From an uncultured Acidimicrobiales bacterium (lineage in GTDB: Bacteria > Actinomycetota > Acidimicrobiia > Acidimicrobiales > SZUA-35), in the NCBI GenBank assembly GCA_937922805.1, contig CALAJV010000033.1, positions 1 to 61,588 of the forward strand: DNA of 61,588 bases, given 5' to 3'. Below are positions 7,599 to 17,296 of this stretch, piece after piece. A program made the position numbers and the translations under genes. Positions within the stretch are counted from its first letter, which is position 1. Each line of letters opens with the position of its first letter. The notes under the pieces are model-generated. The model was not told the origin of the DNA and ran no database searches. It saw nothing but the letters and a program-made list of their open reading frames with translations.

Positions 7599-8759
7599 AT
7601 GAGTAACAGTTCGATCTCCGGCTTGGTGTTGGCCACCAGCGGCGGTGCACCAATGCGGTCGACCCGTCCGAAGCCACTTCATCTACTTTGCGGCCGGGCT
7701 ATGGCTTCGTACGTGCTCGACACACTGGGGGCCGCCGGAGTCAGCCAGGCGGTAGTTGTTACTGCGACTGATAGCGACCGGGTAGCGAAGCGACTTTTGA
7801 ACGACGCCCCCGATTTCCCGTTGCGATTCACTGAGCACAACAGTGATACCGGAACTGCTGCGGCAGCTGTCGTGGGCGTCAACGACTTCAACGACTTTGA
7901 TGATGAGGCCGATCTATTAATCGTCCCTGGTGATATTCCGCTCCTTCGACCCTCCACGTTGCAGGCGCTAGTCGAGCAGCATCGATACTCCAAGGCCGCT
8001 TGCACCGTGTTGACTGCACCAGTCGATCATGAGATTTTCCGGTCAGCCCAGCCCTCGACCCTCGGCCAAATTGCTGGCTCTAGATCCTTTGGGCTGGTCG
8101 CTCGGGACAAACGAGGTCGTGTCTCCGGGATAGCGGTTGGCGACGAGTTCGCTGAAGTATTGAAACCGAACTACCACGCCCTGGAAGACGAAGACCCGGT
8201 TCCAGAGGTGGCGCTCGGCGTGTATTGCATCCGCCGAGGACTGCTGGCTCCGGCTGCTCGTCGTTGTGCCGATGGCGACTCGGACGGATTCGGTGACCTG
8301 TCGGGGGTAATAGCGGTGTTGGCTGAATCTGGACACGCCTGCGAGACAGCGCCAATTACTAACCCGGAAGATTTGGTACCAGTAGAAGATCGGGTTCAGC
8401 TGGCCGACGCTGAGGCTGAACTCCGACGAAGAACTAACCACCATTGGTTGACAATGGGGGTCACGATGGTTGATCCGGAGCGAACCTATATCGACGTGAC
8501 TGTGCGATTGGGCACAGACATCACGATATTTCCCGGCACGATCCTCCAAGGGGCGACAACCATTGGTAGTGGTTGTGAGCTTGGCCCCGATACCCGGCTA
8601 GATCAATGCAAGGTCGGCAATGATTGTCGAATCGAAAAGACCACGGCCTCGCTCAGTGCCATCGGGAACGATTGTGTCGTTGGGCCATATGCTGTGCTGG
8701 AGCCAGGCACATCAGTTCCGAACGGAACAACTACTGGCGCATTTTTTGCCGGGGGTTAG
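7599..8759 (+). CDS. GlmU-like protein with degenerate uridyltransferase motif and truncated acetyltransferase domain
   Basis: 386 residues from ATG. Position (before prs and rplY-pth-mfd) and the PKPLHLLCGRAM and VPGDIPLLRP segments identify it as GlmU, which makes UDP-GlcNAc in two steps. Two things are odd. The N-terminal signature, normally LAAGxGTRM, reads LATSGGAPM, so the Arg at position 18, needed for uridyl transfer in the E. coli enzyme, is Pro; the later GVNxR segment reads VPVEDR. The left-handed beta-helix stops at GAFFAGG, just before the acetyltransferase active site (E. coli Lys351/His363 region), while normal GlmU runs about 70 residues further. No frameshift is visible, since prs follows. 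It is either a decayed GlmU or a repurposed paralogue; a functional GlmU should exist elsewhere. Confidence 0.8.
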   Translation: MSNSSISGLVLATSGGAPMRSTRPKPLHLLCGRAMASYVLDTLGAAGVSQAVVVTATDSDRVAKRLLNDAPDFPLRFTEHNSDTGTAAAAVVGVNDFNDFDDEADLLIVPGDIPLLRPSTLQALVEQHRYSKAACTVLTAPVDHEIFRSAQPSTLGQIAGSRSFGLVARDKRGRVSGIAVGDEFAEVLKPNYHALEDEDPVPEVALGVYCIRRGLLAPAARRCADGDSDGFGDLSGVIAVLAESGHACETAPITNPEDLVPVEDRVQLADAEAELRRRTNHHWLTMGVTMVDPERTYIDVTVRLGTDITIFPGTILQGATTIGSGCELGPDTRLDQCKVGNDCRIEKTTASLSAIGNDCVVGPYAVLEPGTSVPNGTTTGAFFAGG

Positions 8760-8812
8760 TTCGGTCAATCCCGGCTAAGCTTAACGCAGCGGCAAGAAAG
8801 TGGGATTTTGCG

Positions 8813-9793
8813 ATGGAACTAGTGACGACGAAACGATTGCATCTGTTCGCCGGTCGACACAACTCGGAGCTAGCGACCCTGATTGGCAACAATTTGGGGG
8901 TGCCGGTAACCGAGGCTCATCTCAGCCAATTCGCTAGTGGCGAAACTCATTGCCGATTCTCGGAATCGATCCGCGGTTCGGACACCTACATTGTGCAGAG
9001 TCACGCAGAAGTTGATGGTCGGTCTGTTAATGACGCGATCATGGAACAACTCATCATGGTTGATACGGCTCGTCGGGCGTCAGCCAAGCGGATAACTGCG
9101 GTCATGCCGTTCTACGGATATGCCCGCCAAGATCGAAAGTCTGAAGGTCGAGAACCGATTACAGCAAAGCTTGTCGCCGACTTGTTCAAAGCAGCAGGCG
9201 CGTCCAGGCTGGTTTCAGTCGACCTGCACAGCGGCCAGATCCAAGGTTTCTTCAACGGTCCAGTCGACCACCTCACAGCGATGCCGGTTCTAGTTGATCG
9301 CCTCGCCGAATACGGCGAAGGACTTGTTGTTGTTTCGCCTGATGCCGGTCGAGTAAAGGTGGCGGAACGATATACCCAGCAACTCCACGCCGATCTTGCC
9401 ATTGTTCACAAACGTCGGGTCAAGGGAGCCAAAAACACCGTCGAGGCTAAAGATGTAGTCGGTGACGTCGCCGGACGAAGATGTGTCCTAATCGACGACA
9501 TGATCGATACGGCCGGAACGATGTGTCAAGCGGCCGAGCTGTTGATGGAGCGAGGCGCCGCATCGGTTGTTGCCGCTGCCACCCACGGAGTCTTTAGCGG
9601 TCCAGCCATCGACCGGCTGAAGAACTCGCTGTTCGAGAAAGTCATTGTTACTGACACGCTGCCATTCCCTTCGGAAAAGCAGTTCGACAAGTTGGAGATT
9701 CTGACCGTTGCGCCCGTGATAGCGGATGCTATCCGAGCGGTCTTCGAAGAGACATCGGTTAGCCAGATCTTCAACGGTCAGAACCAGAACTGA
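8813..9793 (+). CDS. prs: Ribose-phosphate pyrophosphokinase (PRPP synthetase)
   Basis: 326 residues, ATG at 8813. Makes phosphoribosyl pyrophosphate from ribose 5-phosphate and ATP. Motifs: LFAGRHNSELA at the N-terminus, YGYARQDRKSEGREP (flexible/catalytic region), VSVDLHSGQIQGFF and the PRPP loop CVLIDDMIDTAGT. Length is standard. The frame continues upstream to 8624 inside the previous gene, but family conservation begins only after residue 5 of the start chosen here. Gap to the glmU-like gene is 53 bp. Confidence 0.96.
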   Translation: MELVTTKRLHLFAGRHNSELATLIGNNLGVPVTEAHLSQFASGETHCRFSESIRGSDTYIVQSHAEVDGRSVNDAIMEQLIMVDTARRASAKRITAVMPFYGYARQDRKSEGREPITAKLVADLFKAAGASRLVSVDLHSGQIQGFFNGPVDHLTAMPVLVDRLAEYGEGLVVVSPDAGRVKVAERYTQQLHADLAIVHKRRVKGAKNTVEAKDVVGDVAGRRCVLIDDMIDTAGTMCQAAELLMERGAASVVAAATHGVFSGPAIDRLKNSLFEKVIVTDTLPFPSEKQFDKLEILTVAPVIADAIRAVFEETSVSQIFNGQNQN

Positions 9794-10047
9794 CCTCTGC
9801 TGACCGAATCTGGCTAAGCAGGGTCGCTGGACGGCGTCACTGATCTAATGTCACTGAATAATTGCGTTAGCCGTGGGTTGGCGTAGTTTCGGCTTGATCC
9901 CGATAGCATCAGAGGTTGGCAAATGGCCCGGATTTCGATTGAAATCCGCCCCTCCAGTCGCAGATTGCACGACTACGAATCGCACGACCACGAGAGGGCT
10001 TGTAAGGCTGAAGGCTCAGCCGAGGATTGGCAAGGACGTTACTTACT

Positions 10048-10725
10048 ATGGTTCAGACTGTTGTTTCAGCTTCAACTGGCCGTGATCTTGGATCACGTCC
10101 CTCTCGCCGTCTTCGGGCGGAAGGTAAGCTTCCCGGCGTCATTTACGGTTTGAACAAGGAACCACAAGCGGTCTCTGTGGTTTACACCGATCTCCGAGAG
10201 GCACTGAGCCTCGAGACGGGCATGAACACTGTATTCACCCTCGATATCGATGGGTCACCCGAAACCGTTTTGGTTCGATCGGTGCAACGAGATCCGCTCA
10301 AACGAGTCGTCACCCACGCCGATTTTCTGCGGATTGATCCTACGCAAAAGATTCGAGTACGTGTGCCGATCGAATTGGTTGGCGACGCTACGGCAGTCAC
10401 CAGTGAAGGCGGACTCATCGAGCAGAAGATGTTCGAGATCGAGCTAGAGGTTTCTCCCAACAATATTCCTGTCTCTATTAAAGCCAACTTGTCGATCATG
10501 ACGCTTGACCGGCGAATTGCTGTTGCTGACCTCGATCTTCCCGAAGGTTCGACAACTCTCGTTCCCGACAACATCTCGGTTGTAGCACCAGTTATTCCTC
10601 GATCAGCCAAGGTTGACGAAGAAGGACTTGGTGAAGGTCTTGAAGGCGAAGAGGGCGAAGCGGGCGAAGGCTCTGATGACTCTGACAGCGACGACAGCGG
10701 CGACTCGTCTGAGGGTGGCGATTAG
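10048..10725 (+). CDS. rplY: Large ribosomal subunit protein bL25 (Ctc form)
   Basis: 225 residues from ATG 10048; a TTG 21 bp upstream is possible but AAGGA near 10032 favours the ATG. Binds 5S rRNA in the 50S subunit. N-terminal bL25 domain (RRLRAEGKLPGVIYG, then DFLRIDPTQKIRVRVP) and the C-terminal TL5/Ctc domain with VSPNNIPVSI, ending in a very acidic Gly/Glu/Asp/Ser tail. Preceded by about 250 bp of apparent leader. Typical neighbour of prs and pth in Actinobacteria. Confidence 0.94.
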   Translation: MVQTVVSASTGRDLGSRPSRRLRAEGKLPGVIYGLNKEPQAVSVVYTDLREALSLETGMNTVFTLDIDGSPETVLVRSVQRDPLKRVVTHADFLRIDPTQKIRVRVPIELVGDATAVTSEGGLIEQKMFEIELEVSPNNIPVSIKANLSIMTLDRRIAVADLDLPEGSTTLVPDNISVVAPVIPRSAKVDEEGLGEGLEGEEGEAGEGSDDSDSDDSGDSSEGGD

Positions 10726-10772
10726 GATCAGCGATCGGGCGGCAGTCGTCGCTCGGTCACTAGCTACGTGCC

Positions 10773-11402
10773 ATGTCTTCATTTTCTCGTCGATTGGGCC
10801 AGCCGGGCCGAAAAGGTACGCCAGCTGACCTATTAGTGGTCGGGTTGGGCAACCCCGGCGAGCAGTTCGACGGCACTAGACACAACGTTGGTGCAGCAGT
10901 TGTCGAAACGCTCGCTAGCCGAGCTGACGCTCGACTAAAGAAAACGAAAGCTCGATCACTCGCCGCTGGCGTTCTTATGGACGGTAAGCGTGTTGTATTG
11001 GCGTTTCCTCAAACGTTCATGAACAACTCAGGAGAAGCAGTCCGTCTGCTGATCCGGAGCTACGGGGTTCAAGAGGCGAATCATATTGTCATCGTTCATG
11101 ATGAGCTCGATCTCGATGCTGGCCGCCTCCGGTTAAAGGAGGGTGGTGGCTTGGCCGGCCACAACGGTTTGAGATCGATAACCCAACACATCGGAACGAC
11201 CGAATACATTCGGCTTCGAATTGGTGTCGGCCGTCCGCCTGTTTCCCAAGAGGGCTCCGACTATGTGCTCCGTCGTCCCGGCAAGCAAGACCGCGAAATT
11301 CTCGATGCGGCAGTTCAATCAGCGGCTGATGCTATCGAGCTTTTGGTCGAGGTGGGCGTCGACGCCGCCATGGCGTCGGTCAATCAACGGCCGAAACAGT
11401 AA
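10773..11402 (+). CDS. pth: Peptidyl-tRNA hydrolase
   Basis: 209 residues from ATG. Releases peptides from prematurely dropped peptidyl-tRNA. Motifs: VVGLGNPGEQFDGTRHNVG with the catalytic His, PQTFMNNSGEAV, VHDELDLDAG with the catalytic Asp, and GGGLAGHNGLRSI. A short N-terminal extension of about 18 residues precedes the domain. 47 bp after rplY and 14 bp before mfd, so the three genes likely form one transcript. Confidence 0.95.
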   Translation: MSSFSRRLGQPGRKGTPADLLVVGLGNPGEQFDGTRHNVGAAVVETLASRADARLKKTKARSLAAGVLMDGKRVVLAFPQTFMNNSGEAVRLLIRSYGVQEANHIVIVHDELDLDAGRLRLKEGGGLAGHNGLRSITQHIGTTEYIRLRIGVGRPPVSQEGSDYVLRRPGKQDREILDAAVQSAADAIELLVEVGVDAAMASVNQRPKQ

Positions 11403-11416
11403 GACACAGTCGGTCA

Positions 11417-14400
11417 ATGACCTTCGGTAGCCTTCCGAAAATCGTTTCTTCCGACGAGTCCCTCGTCCGACTAATCGGTCGCTCCGCATCGGTTCTTGCC
11501 GTGTCGGAACCAGCCCGGGCCATGGCAATTGCCGGAATGGCTGAGGCTTCGGAACGCAGACCAATTTTGGTGGCGACTCCGACGACCACCGAGGCTGATC
11601 GGCTGATAGCCGACTTGCGAATTTACCTCGGCGACGATGAGGTTCTCAACTTTCCTGCCTGGGAAACACTCCCGTTTGAGCGGATTAGTCCGTCCATAGA
11701 AACAATGGGCAACCGGGTTCGGACCCTGTGGTATCTCCAAGACCCCCAACATTGCCCGAAAGTTATTGTCGCCCCAGTCAGAGCCCTGATTCAGCGGTTG
11801 GCTCCGGCCGCGGTTGATGCCACCCCGGTGGTTATTGGCGTCGAGGACCAGATCGATCAAGAGGGTCTTGTCCGTGACCTGATTGATTTTGGCTATCGGC
11901 GTGAGCAGCAAGTGGAACATCGAGGCGAAATTGCAGTCCGAGGTTCAATAGTCGACGTTTTCCCTTCAACCGCGGACGGGCCGATCCGAATCGATCTATG
12001 GGGCGATGAGGTCGAACGGCTTTGCGATTTCACCATCGCCGACCAGCGAACGGCTGCGGATCGAGCAGAGGTCGAGATCTTTCCTTGTCGGGAACTAAGG
12101 CCGACAGAGGATGTTCAAGCTCGGGCGACAACGCTCGAAGCGACCCAGCCGTGGGGTAGAGAGCAGTGGCAGCGACTATCGAACGGTGAAATGTTCGACG
12201 GTATGGAGTCTTGGCTGCCGTGGCTCACCGACGAGGAAATATTACTACCCGATCTTCTTCACAGCGACGCCATGATCGTGTTGGTGCAGCCGACTCGAAT
12301 GCGGGATCGGGCTGCTGATCTCCTGGCCGAAGAGAAAGATCTGGCCGCGAGCCTGGCTCGGACGTGGGTGACGGCAAGTCCAGTGTCCGATGACGCCGAT
12401 GAAGATGCCGGTGACCACAACTCAGCCACCACGGACTCTAAATCGTCAGATGCTGGTCACGGTCAAGCGCCGGAGTCTCTTCGCCTACACGCCCAGTTCG
12501 ATCGGTTATTGGCCAAGACCGACGTGCCGATTGTAAGCACAACGCCCGTGCCTGAGGGGCCAGACGTCGCAGTCATGGCCGCATCAGGATGGGAAGCCCC
12601 AGGCGACGCCTTAGCTGAACGAGTAAGACACCTCGTCGACTCTGGTTTCCGGTTGATTGTGGCGGTCGACGGAGCTGGCACGGGCGCTCGAGCTAAAGAT
12701 TTACTGGGAGAATGGGGCCTCACCCCGACCGACCATCGGCAATCGCTGCCTGACGGGCTTGGCCCCGGAGTGCATCTAGTAGTCGCCCGAGTTGAACGTG
12801 GGTTCATACTGCCCGACGTCGGTGTCGGGGTTCTGACCGAGTCGGACTTGACTGGTCGTCGTCGAGCTCATCGCAAGGTAAGGGCCCGCAAGCGGCAAAG
12901 CGAAGGTTTCTTCGACGATTTGGCGCCCGGTAACTACGTTGTTCATCACCAGCATGGAGTTGGTCGTTTCGGCGGGATGGTTAAGAAAACCATTGGTGGC
13001 CACGAGCGAGATTATCTTCTGTTGGAATACCGCGGGAACGACCGTCTCTACTTGCCGTCGGACCAAATCGATTTCATTCGGCGCTATACCGGTGGTGATC
13101 AGCCCTCGCTTCACCGGCTTGGTGGCGGCGATTTTGCCAAAACCAAAGCCAAGGTTCGTTCGGCGGTCGCAGAGATCGCGCAGGAGCTCGTCGTTCTCTA
13201 CCAGAAGCGAGTTTCGACCGAAGGTCACAGCTTCGCCGTTGATACTCCCTGGCAAGGCGAAGTCGAGTCGGCCTTTCCCTATGAGCTAACTCCGGATCAA
13301 GCCTCAGCGATTGTTGACACCAAGGCTGATATGGAAGCCGTTGTTCCAATGGATCGATTGGTCGTCGGCGATGTCGGCTTCGGCAAAACCGAGGTTGCGC
13401 TGCGAGCAGTATTCAAAGCGGTCCAAGATGGTCACCAAGCAGTCGTTCTGGTGCCGACTACGTTGTTGGCCCAGCAGCACTTCCAAACGTTCAGCGACCG
13501 TTTCGCTCCTTACCCAATTCGAGTAGAAGTCCTCAGCCGATTTTTGACGGCGGCCCAAGTCCGCAAGGTAGTGGCCGCGGTGGCGGCTGGAGAAGTCGAC
13601 GTGTTGATTGGAACCCACAGGGTTCTGTCCGAAGACGTGAAGTTCTCTAAGCTCGGCCTCCTCGTCGTCGACGAGGAACAGCGGTTTGGGGTTTCCCACA
13701 AAGAATCGCTCAAGCAGTTCCGTTCGAACGTTGATGTTTTGACGCTTACTGCGACACCGATTCCGCGAACGCTGGAGATGAGTCTTACCGGTATTCGAGA
13801 TCTCTCGTTGTTAAACACGCCGCCAGCCGATCGTCAACCAATCATGACTTATGTGGGCGAGTACGACGAGCGGGCTGCAGCCGAAGCGATTCGACGAGAG
13901 CTACTCCGGGAGGGGCAAGTATTCTTCGTCCACAATCGGGTCCAGAGCATCGAGAAGGTGGCCAACGATCTGCGAGCGCTGGTGCCAGAGGCCCGAATCG
14001 CCATCGCTCATGGTCAGATGGACGAGGGAACCCTAGAGAAGACGGTGCTCGACTTTTGGGAAGGCGAGTTCGATGTTTTGGTTTGTACCACGATTATCGA
14101 ATCCGGAATCGACATGCCCACGGTCAATACCCTTGTCGTTGACCGGGCCGAACTGTTAGGTCTTGGCCAGCTCCATCAGCTGCGGGGCCGGGTTGGCCGT
14201 TCAGGACAACGAGCCTATGCCTACTTGTTCACAAGGCCGGACGCCGCGTTGTCTGAGGACGCTTACGAACGGCTAAAGACAATCGGCGAAGCGACTGATC
14301 TTGGCGCCGGTTTCCAAATCGCTATGCGAGATCTGGAATTACGAGGAGCGGGCAACTTACTTGGAACCGGGCAAACGGGCCACATCGCTGCCGTTGGCTA

Positions 14401-14956
14401 TGATCTTTATTGCCAAATGGTGATTGAAGCTGTCGGTGAGCTGAACGGCCAAGCGGTGCCGGAGCTCGAAGAAATCAAGCTCGACCTTCCCTTCGACGCG
14501 AACCTGCCAGCCGAATATGTTCAAGCGGAACCACAGCGGTTGGAGGCATACCGAAAACTGGCAGCAGTCAAACAAGAATCTGAAGTTGACGCGATTCGAG
14601 ATGAATGGGCCGACCGCTACGGTCCGATCCCCGAGGCGGCCGAACGGCTGTTAGAAGTGGCTCAGCTGCGGGCCCATTGTGCTCGTATCGGTGTGACAGA
14701 ATTAGTTGTCATCAAAGGGCCCGGGTTCGGTGGGCCCGAGTTTATTGCCAAACTTGGTCCGGTCGAGATGAAAGTAAGCCAAGAAGTACGATTCACTCGG
14801 CTATTTCCAAGCGGCGTTTGGAAGGCCAAAGAGTTTGGCGAGCGCGGCGGACAGTTGCAGGTTGGGTTGAAGAAAAAGAGGTCGTTGGCAACTGACCTCG
14901 TAACGTTCTTTGAAACAATGTTCCCCATTGAAGAACTGACCGAAACGAGCGCATAG
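11417..14956 (+). CDS. mfd: Transcription-repair coupling factor Mfd
   Basis: 1179 residues from ATG. Removes RNA polymerase stalled at DNA damage and recruits UvrA. Domain order: UvrB-like N-terminal module, an acidic low-complexity insert (about residues 320-350, rich in Asp/Ser), the RNA polymerase interaction domain with the typical DxVVHxxHGxGRF-like element (NYVVHHQHGVGRF), then the RecG-like translocase with Walker A GDVGFGKTEVALRA, DEEQRFGV, TATPIPRTLEMS, and LRGRVGRSGQRAYAYL, and the C-terminal TRCF domain. Length is standard. It overlaps nothing and converges with the YbaK-type gene 28 bp downstream. Confidence 0.97.
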   Translation: MTFGSLPKIVSSDESLVRLIGRSASVLAVSEPARAMAIAGMAEASERRPILVATPTTTEADRLIADLRIYLGDDEVLNFPAWETLPFERISPSIETMGNRVRTLWYLQDPQHCPKVIVAPVRALIQRLAPAAVDATPVVIGVEDQIDQEGLVRDLIDFGYRREQQVEHRGEIAVRGSIVDVFPSTADGPIRIDLWGDEVERLCDFTIADQRTAADRAEVEIFPCRELRPTEDVQARATTLEATQPWGREQWQRLSNGEMFDGMESWLPWLTDEEILLPDLLHSDAMIVLVQPTRMRDRAADLLAEEKDLAASLARTWVTASPVSDDADEDAGDHNSATTDSKSSDAGHGQAPESLRLHAQFDRLLAKTDVPIVSTTPVPEGPDVAVMAASGWEAPGDALAERVRHLVDSGFRLIVAVDGAGTGARAKDLLGEWGLTPTDHRQSLPDGLGPGVHLVVARVERGFILPDVGVGVLTESDLTGRRRAHRKVRARKRQSEGFFDDLAPGNYVVHHQHGVGRFGGMVKKTIGGHERDYLLLEYRGNDRLYLPSDQIDFIRRYTGGDQPSLHRLGGGDFAKTKAKVRSAVAEIAQELVVLYQKRVSTEGHSFAVDTPWQGEVESAFPYELTPDQASAIVDTKADMEAVVPMDRLVVGDVGFGKTEVALRAVFKAVQDGHQAVVLVPTTLLAQQHFQTFSDRFAPYPIRVEVLSRFLTAAQVRKVVAAVAAGEVDVLIGTHRVLSEDVKFSKLGLLVVDEEQRFGVSHKESLKQFRSNVDVLTLTATPIPRTLEMSLTGIRDLSLLNTPPADRQPIMTYVGEYDERAAAEAIRRELLREGQVFFVHNRVQSIEKVANDLRALVPEARIAIAHGQMDEGTLEKTVLDFWEGEFDVLVCTTIIESGIDMPTVNTLVVDRAELLGLGQLHQLRGRVGRSGQRAYAYLFTRPDAALSEDAYERLKTIGEATDLGAGFQIAMRDLELRGAGNLLGTGQTGHIAAVGYDLYCQMVIEAVGELNGQAVPELEEIKLDLPFDANLPAEYVQAEPQRLEAYRKLAAVKQESEVDAIRDEWADRYGPIPEAAERLLEVAQLRAHCARIGVTELVVIKGPGFGGPEFIAKLGPVEMKVSQEVRFTRLFPSGVWKAKEFGERGGQLQVGLKKKRSLATDLVTFFETMFPIEELTETSA

Positions 14957-14984
14957 TTGCCGTTTAGGGCTTCCTCAACCAGGG

Positions 14985-15473
14985 CTACGGCTGTTGCGGG
15001 ACCTTAGCTAAATCTTCGACAACCACTGCTCGGGGATGAGACGCCAGAGTAGCCGGCGGAACAATAAGCTTTCGGTCTCGAGATCCGCCGCCAATAATAA
15101 GCTTCTCTCGGTCCATAACCCGGTGATCAATCCAGAGAGGAAGTTCGGTCTCGACGCCAAATGGGGTTACGCCACCAATCTCCATGCCGGTAAGTTCTTT
15201 GGTTACGTCAGCAGCAGCGAAGGAGCATTTTCGGGTACCAAGCCGTCTACGAACCGTCTTGTTGGCATCGAGCCGAGTATGGGCCAACACAATGCACATG
15301 GCGAAAATAGTCGGATCGGCCTTGCCCGCAACCACAATAGCGTTGGCTGAATCTTCCAGGGAATACCCATACGATTCACAAAAGGCAGCGGTATCGGCGA
15401 GCTCGGGATCGCAGGAAACAACCTCATATTCGAGGCCTAATGCTTCAAGTTCATCGATTACCGGATCGCTCAT
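14985..15473 (-). CDS. YbaK/EbsC-type aminoacyl-tRNA deacylase
   Basis: 162 residues from ATG 15473; a GTG nine bases further upstream is equally possible. YbaK/ProX-fold proteins hydrolyse mischarged tRNA in trans, such as Cys- or Ala-tRNA(Pro). The conserved lysine lies in LDANKTVRRRLG and the family segment GGVTPFG is present, followed by WIDHRVM and the GGGSRDRKL element. Convergent with mfd, no operon partner. The substrate cannot be read from the sequence. Confidence 0.85.
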   Translation of the reverse strand: MSDPVIDELEALGLEYEVVSCDPELADTAAFCESYGYSLEDSANAIVVAGKADPTIFAMCIVLAHTRLDANKTVRRRLGTRKCSFAAADVTKELTGMEIGGVTPFGVETELPLWIDHRVMDREKLIIGGGSRDRKLIVPPATLASHPRAVVVEDLAKVPQQP

Positions 15474-15598
15474 CGTCGCCACCGTAGCGGCCGAATGACA
15501 CGTTTAACAGCGGAGCTGGCACCCGCCCAACGTATTTCGAGTCAGCACTTGGGTTGGTTCGGAACTGAGTCGTTCAGAGCGAAGATACCGTTTGGCCT

Positions 15599-16414
15599 AT
15601 GATTGAATTGCCAGAACAGAGATCACCTAACCGATGGAACAGAGCTCTTATAACTGGAGCGTCTTCAGGTATCGGCTTAGCCTTCGCCAAGCTCCTGGCC
15701 GCTGAAAGCACAAGCGTCGTTCTGGTCTCCCGAAGGGAGAGCGATCTTGCCGATCTAGCCGCTGAACTGTCAAATGCGTTCGATATCGAGGCCGAGATTT
15801 TGGTGGCAGACCTAGCCGACGGTAGTCAGGTAAAGCGGGTTGCCGACCGGCTAACCGACAACGACCGTCCGATAGATTTGTTGGTTAACAACGCTGGACT
15901 TGGCTTCAGCGGAGACCTTGTTGACCTCGATCCGGCGGGGGAACAACAGGTAATTCAAGTCAACGTCGTGGCTATGCACCACTTAGCCCATGCGGCTGGA
16001 AGCGCCATGGCGGACCGAGGTCGGGGCGGAATATTGAATGTGTCGTCGGTCGCAGGGTTTGCTGCGAGCCCCCAATCGGCCACATACGCGGCAACGAAGG
16101 CGTTCGTTACCAGTTTCAGCGAGGCACTTCACGTCGAACTAGAGCCTCAAGGGGTAGTGGTGTCGTGTCTGTGCCCAGGGCTTACTCGAACCGACTTTCA
16201 TCGCAGAGCTGGGTATTCGGTCGGCGCTATCCCGAACGTAATGTGGCAATCCTCCGAAGAGGTCGCCGCTATCGGGCTGGCTGGCATTGCGAAAGGGAAA
16301 GCGGTTGTTGTGCCCGGGGCGAAGAACAAGCTGCTCGCCAACACCATGAAGGCGACGCCAGCGCCTGTGCTGCGGCGTGTGACCTCGGCGCTGGCCAGAG
16401 CGGGTGAGCGTTAG
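15599..16414 (+). CDS. Short-chain dehydrogenase/reductase
   Basis: 271 residues from ATG. Classical SDR fold: nucleotide loop TGASSGIGLAFAK (about residues 20-32), NNAGLGFSG, catalytic Ser in NVSSVAGF and the YAATKAF catalytic Tyr-Lys pair, with CLCPGLTRTDFH after it. An Arg (VSRRE) at the end of the second strand suggests NADP(H). The C-terminal part resembles the DltE/YdfG-like SDR group. Substrate unknown. Confidence 0.9.
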   Translation: MIELPEQRSPNRWNRALITGASSGIGLAFAKLLAAESTSVVLVSRRESDLADLAAELSNAFDIEAEILVADLADGSQVKRVADRLTDNDRPIDLLVNNAGLGFSGDLVDLDPAGEQQVIQVNVVAMHHLAHAAGSAMADRGRGGILNVSSVAGFAASPQSATYAATKAFVTSFSEALHVELEPQGVVVSCLCPGLTRTDFHRRAGYSVGAIPNVMWQSSEEVAAIGLAGIAKGKAVVVPGAKNKLLANTMKATPAPVLRRVTSALARAGER

Positions 16415-16471
16415 CTGTTTGGTCGCAGTGTGATCTATTGTGTCGCTAACTAGCACCACAAGAGGATCACC

Positions 16472-17296
16472 ATGGCTACAAATTCTGAACGAGGAACTCA
16501 ATCCGAATCGACCCATGAGCAACCAGTTCATTTGGCCGGTGCGCCGATCGACTGGTCGAAGATGGTCGATGATCTAAACAGGCTTCTTCGGCTGCGAACA
16601 ACGCCAATCGGGATGAAGTTGTTCAGCAGCAAACAGGAGATGGAGGAAATTCCTAAGATTCGTCGTCCTGGAAGTATTCATACCACCGATCAGATCGTTG
16701 GTATGGCGTCGCGTTTGAACTGGACGGTCGGAATCACCAACGATGATCTGGTCGGCGCTCAATGCGGAGCCGTTATCGGGCTACACCCGCAAGATGACAA
16801 GTGGCTGTCTGGCGAACACATGGCCGGCGTTTGGTTTGAAACCCCCGACGACTCCGCCCGGCACCAAGAGGCCATGCACACCGTTGCCTACGGAACGTAC
16901 GAAGCAATGGCCGTGTCACCGTTGGTAACCGGTCGGCTAGATCCTCCTGATATCTGTCTCATTTATGCCACTCCAGCGCAGATGATCCTTCTAATAAATG
17001 GTTTGCAGTGGTCGGGCTACAAGAACTTCGAGTGGGGCTGTGTTGGTGAGTCGGCGTGTGCGGATTCGTGGGGCCGAGCACTGACGCTTCGAGAACCAAG
17101 CGTGTCGATTCCTTGTTTCGCTGAGCGACGTTACGGCGGTGTACAAGATGATGAATTGCTGATGGCTACGCCCCCTGAGTTTCTGCCGAAAGCCATTGCC
17201 GGACTAGAAGCGTTGTCTGGCAACGGTTTACGCTACCCCATACCGCCATACGGGATTCAAACCGACGCTCAAGCTGGACTCGGAGCGTCCTACTAA
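16472..17296 (+). CDS. DUF169 domain protein
   Basis: 274 residues, ATG 16472 preceded by AGAGGA. The segment LNRLLRLRTTPIGMKLF opens the DUF169 (ArCR-like) domain; conserved pieces include GAVIGLHPQ, YAPTxQ-like YATPAQM, and cysteines in GCVGESACADSWG and IPCFAERRYG. The family is common in archaea and anaerobes and found in Actinobacteria; its function is unknown. It stands 57 bp after the SDR gene on the same strand. Confidence 0.82.
   Translation: MATNSERGTQSESTHEQPVHLAGAPIDWSKMVDDLNRLLRLRTTPIGMKLFSSKQEMEEIPKIRRPGSIHTTDQIVGMASRLNWTVGITNDDLVGAQCGAVIGLHPQDDKWLSGEHMAGVWFETPDDSARHQEAMHTVAYGTYEAMAVSPLVTGRLDPPDICLIYATPAQMILLINGLQWSGYKNFEWGCVGESACADSWGRALTLREPSVSIPCFAERRYGGVQDDELLMATPPEFLPKAIAGLEALSGNGLRYPIPPYGIQTDAQAGLGASY

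Noticed and set aside
8043..8549. 168-codon minus-strand open frame
   Set aside because: Opposite the glmU-like gene; no family features.
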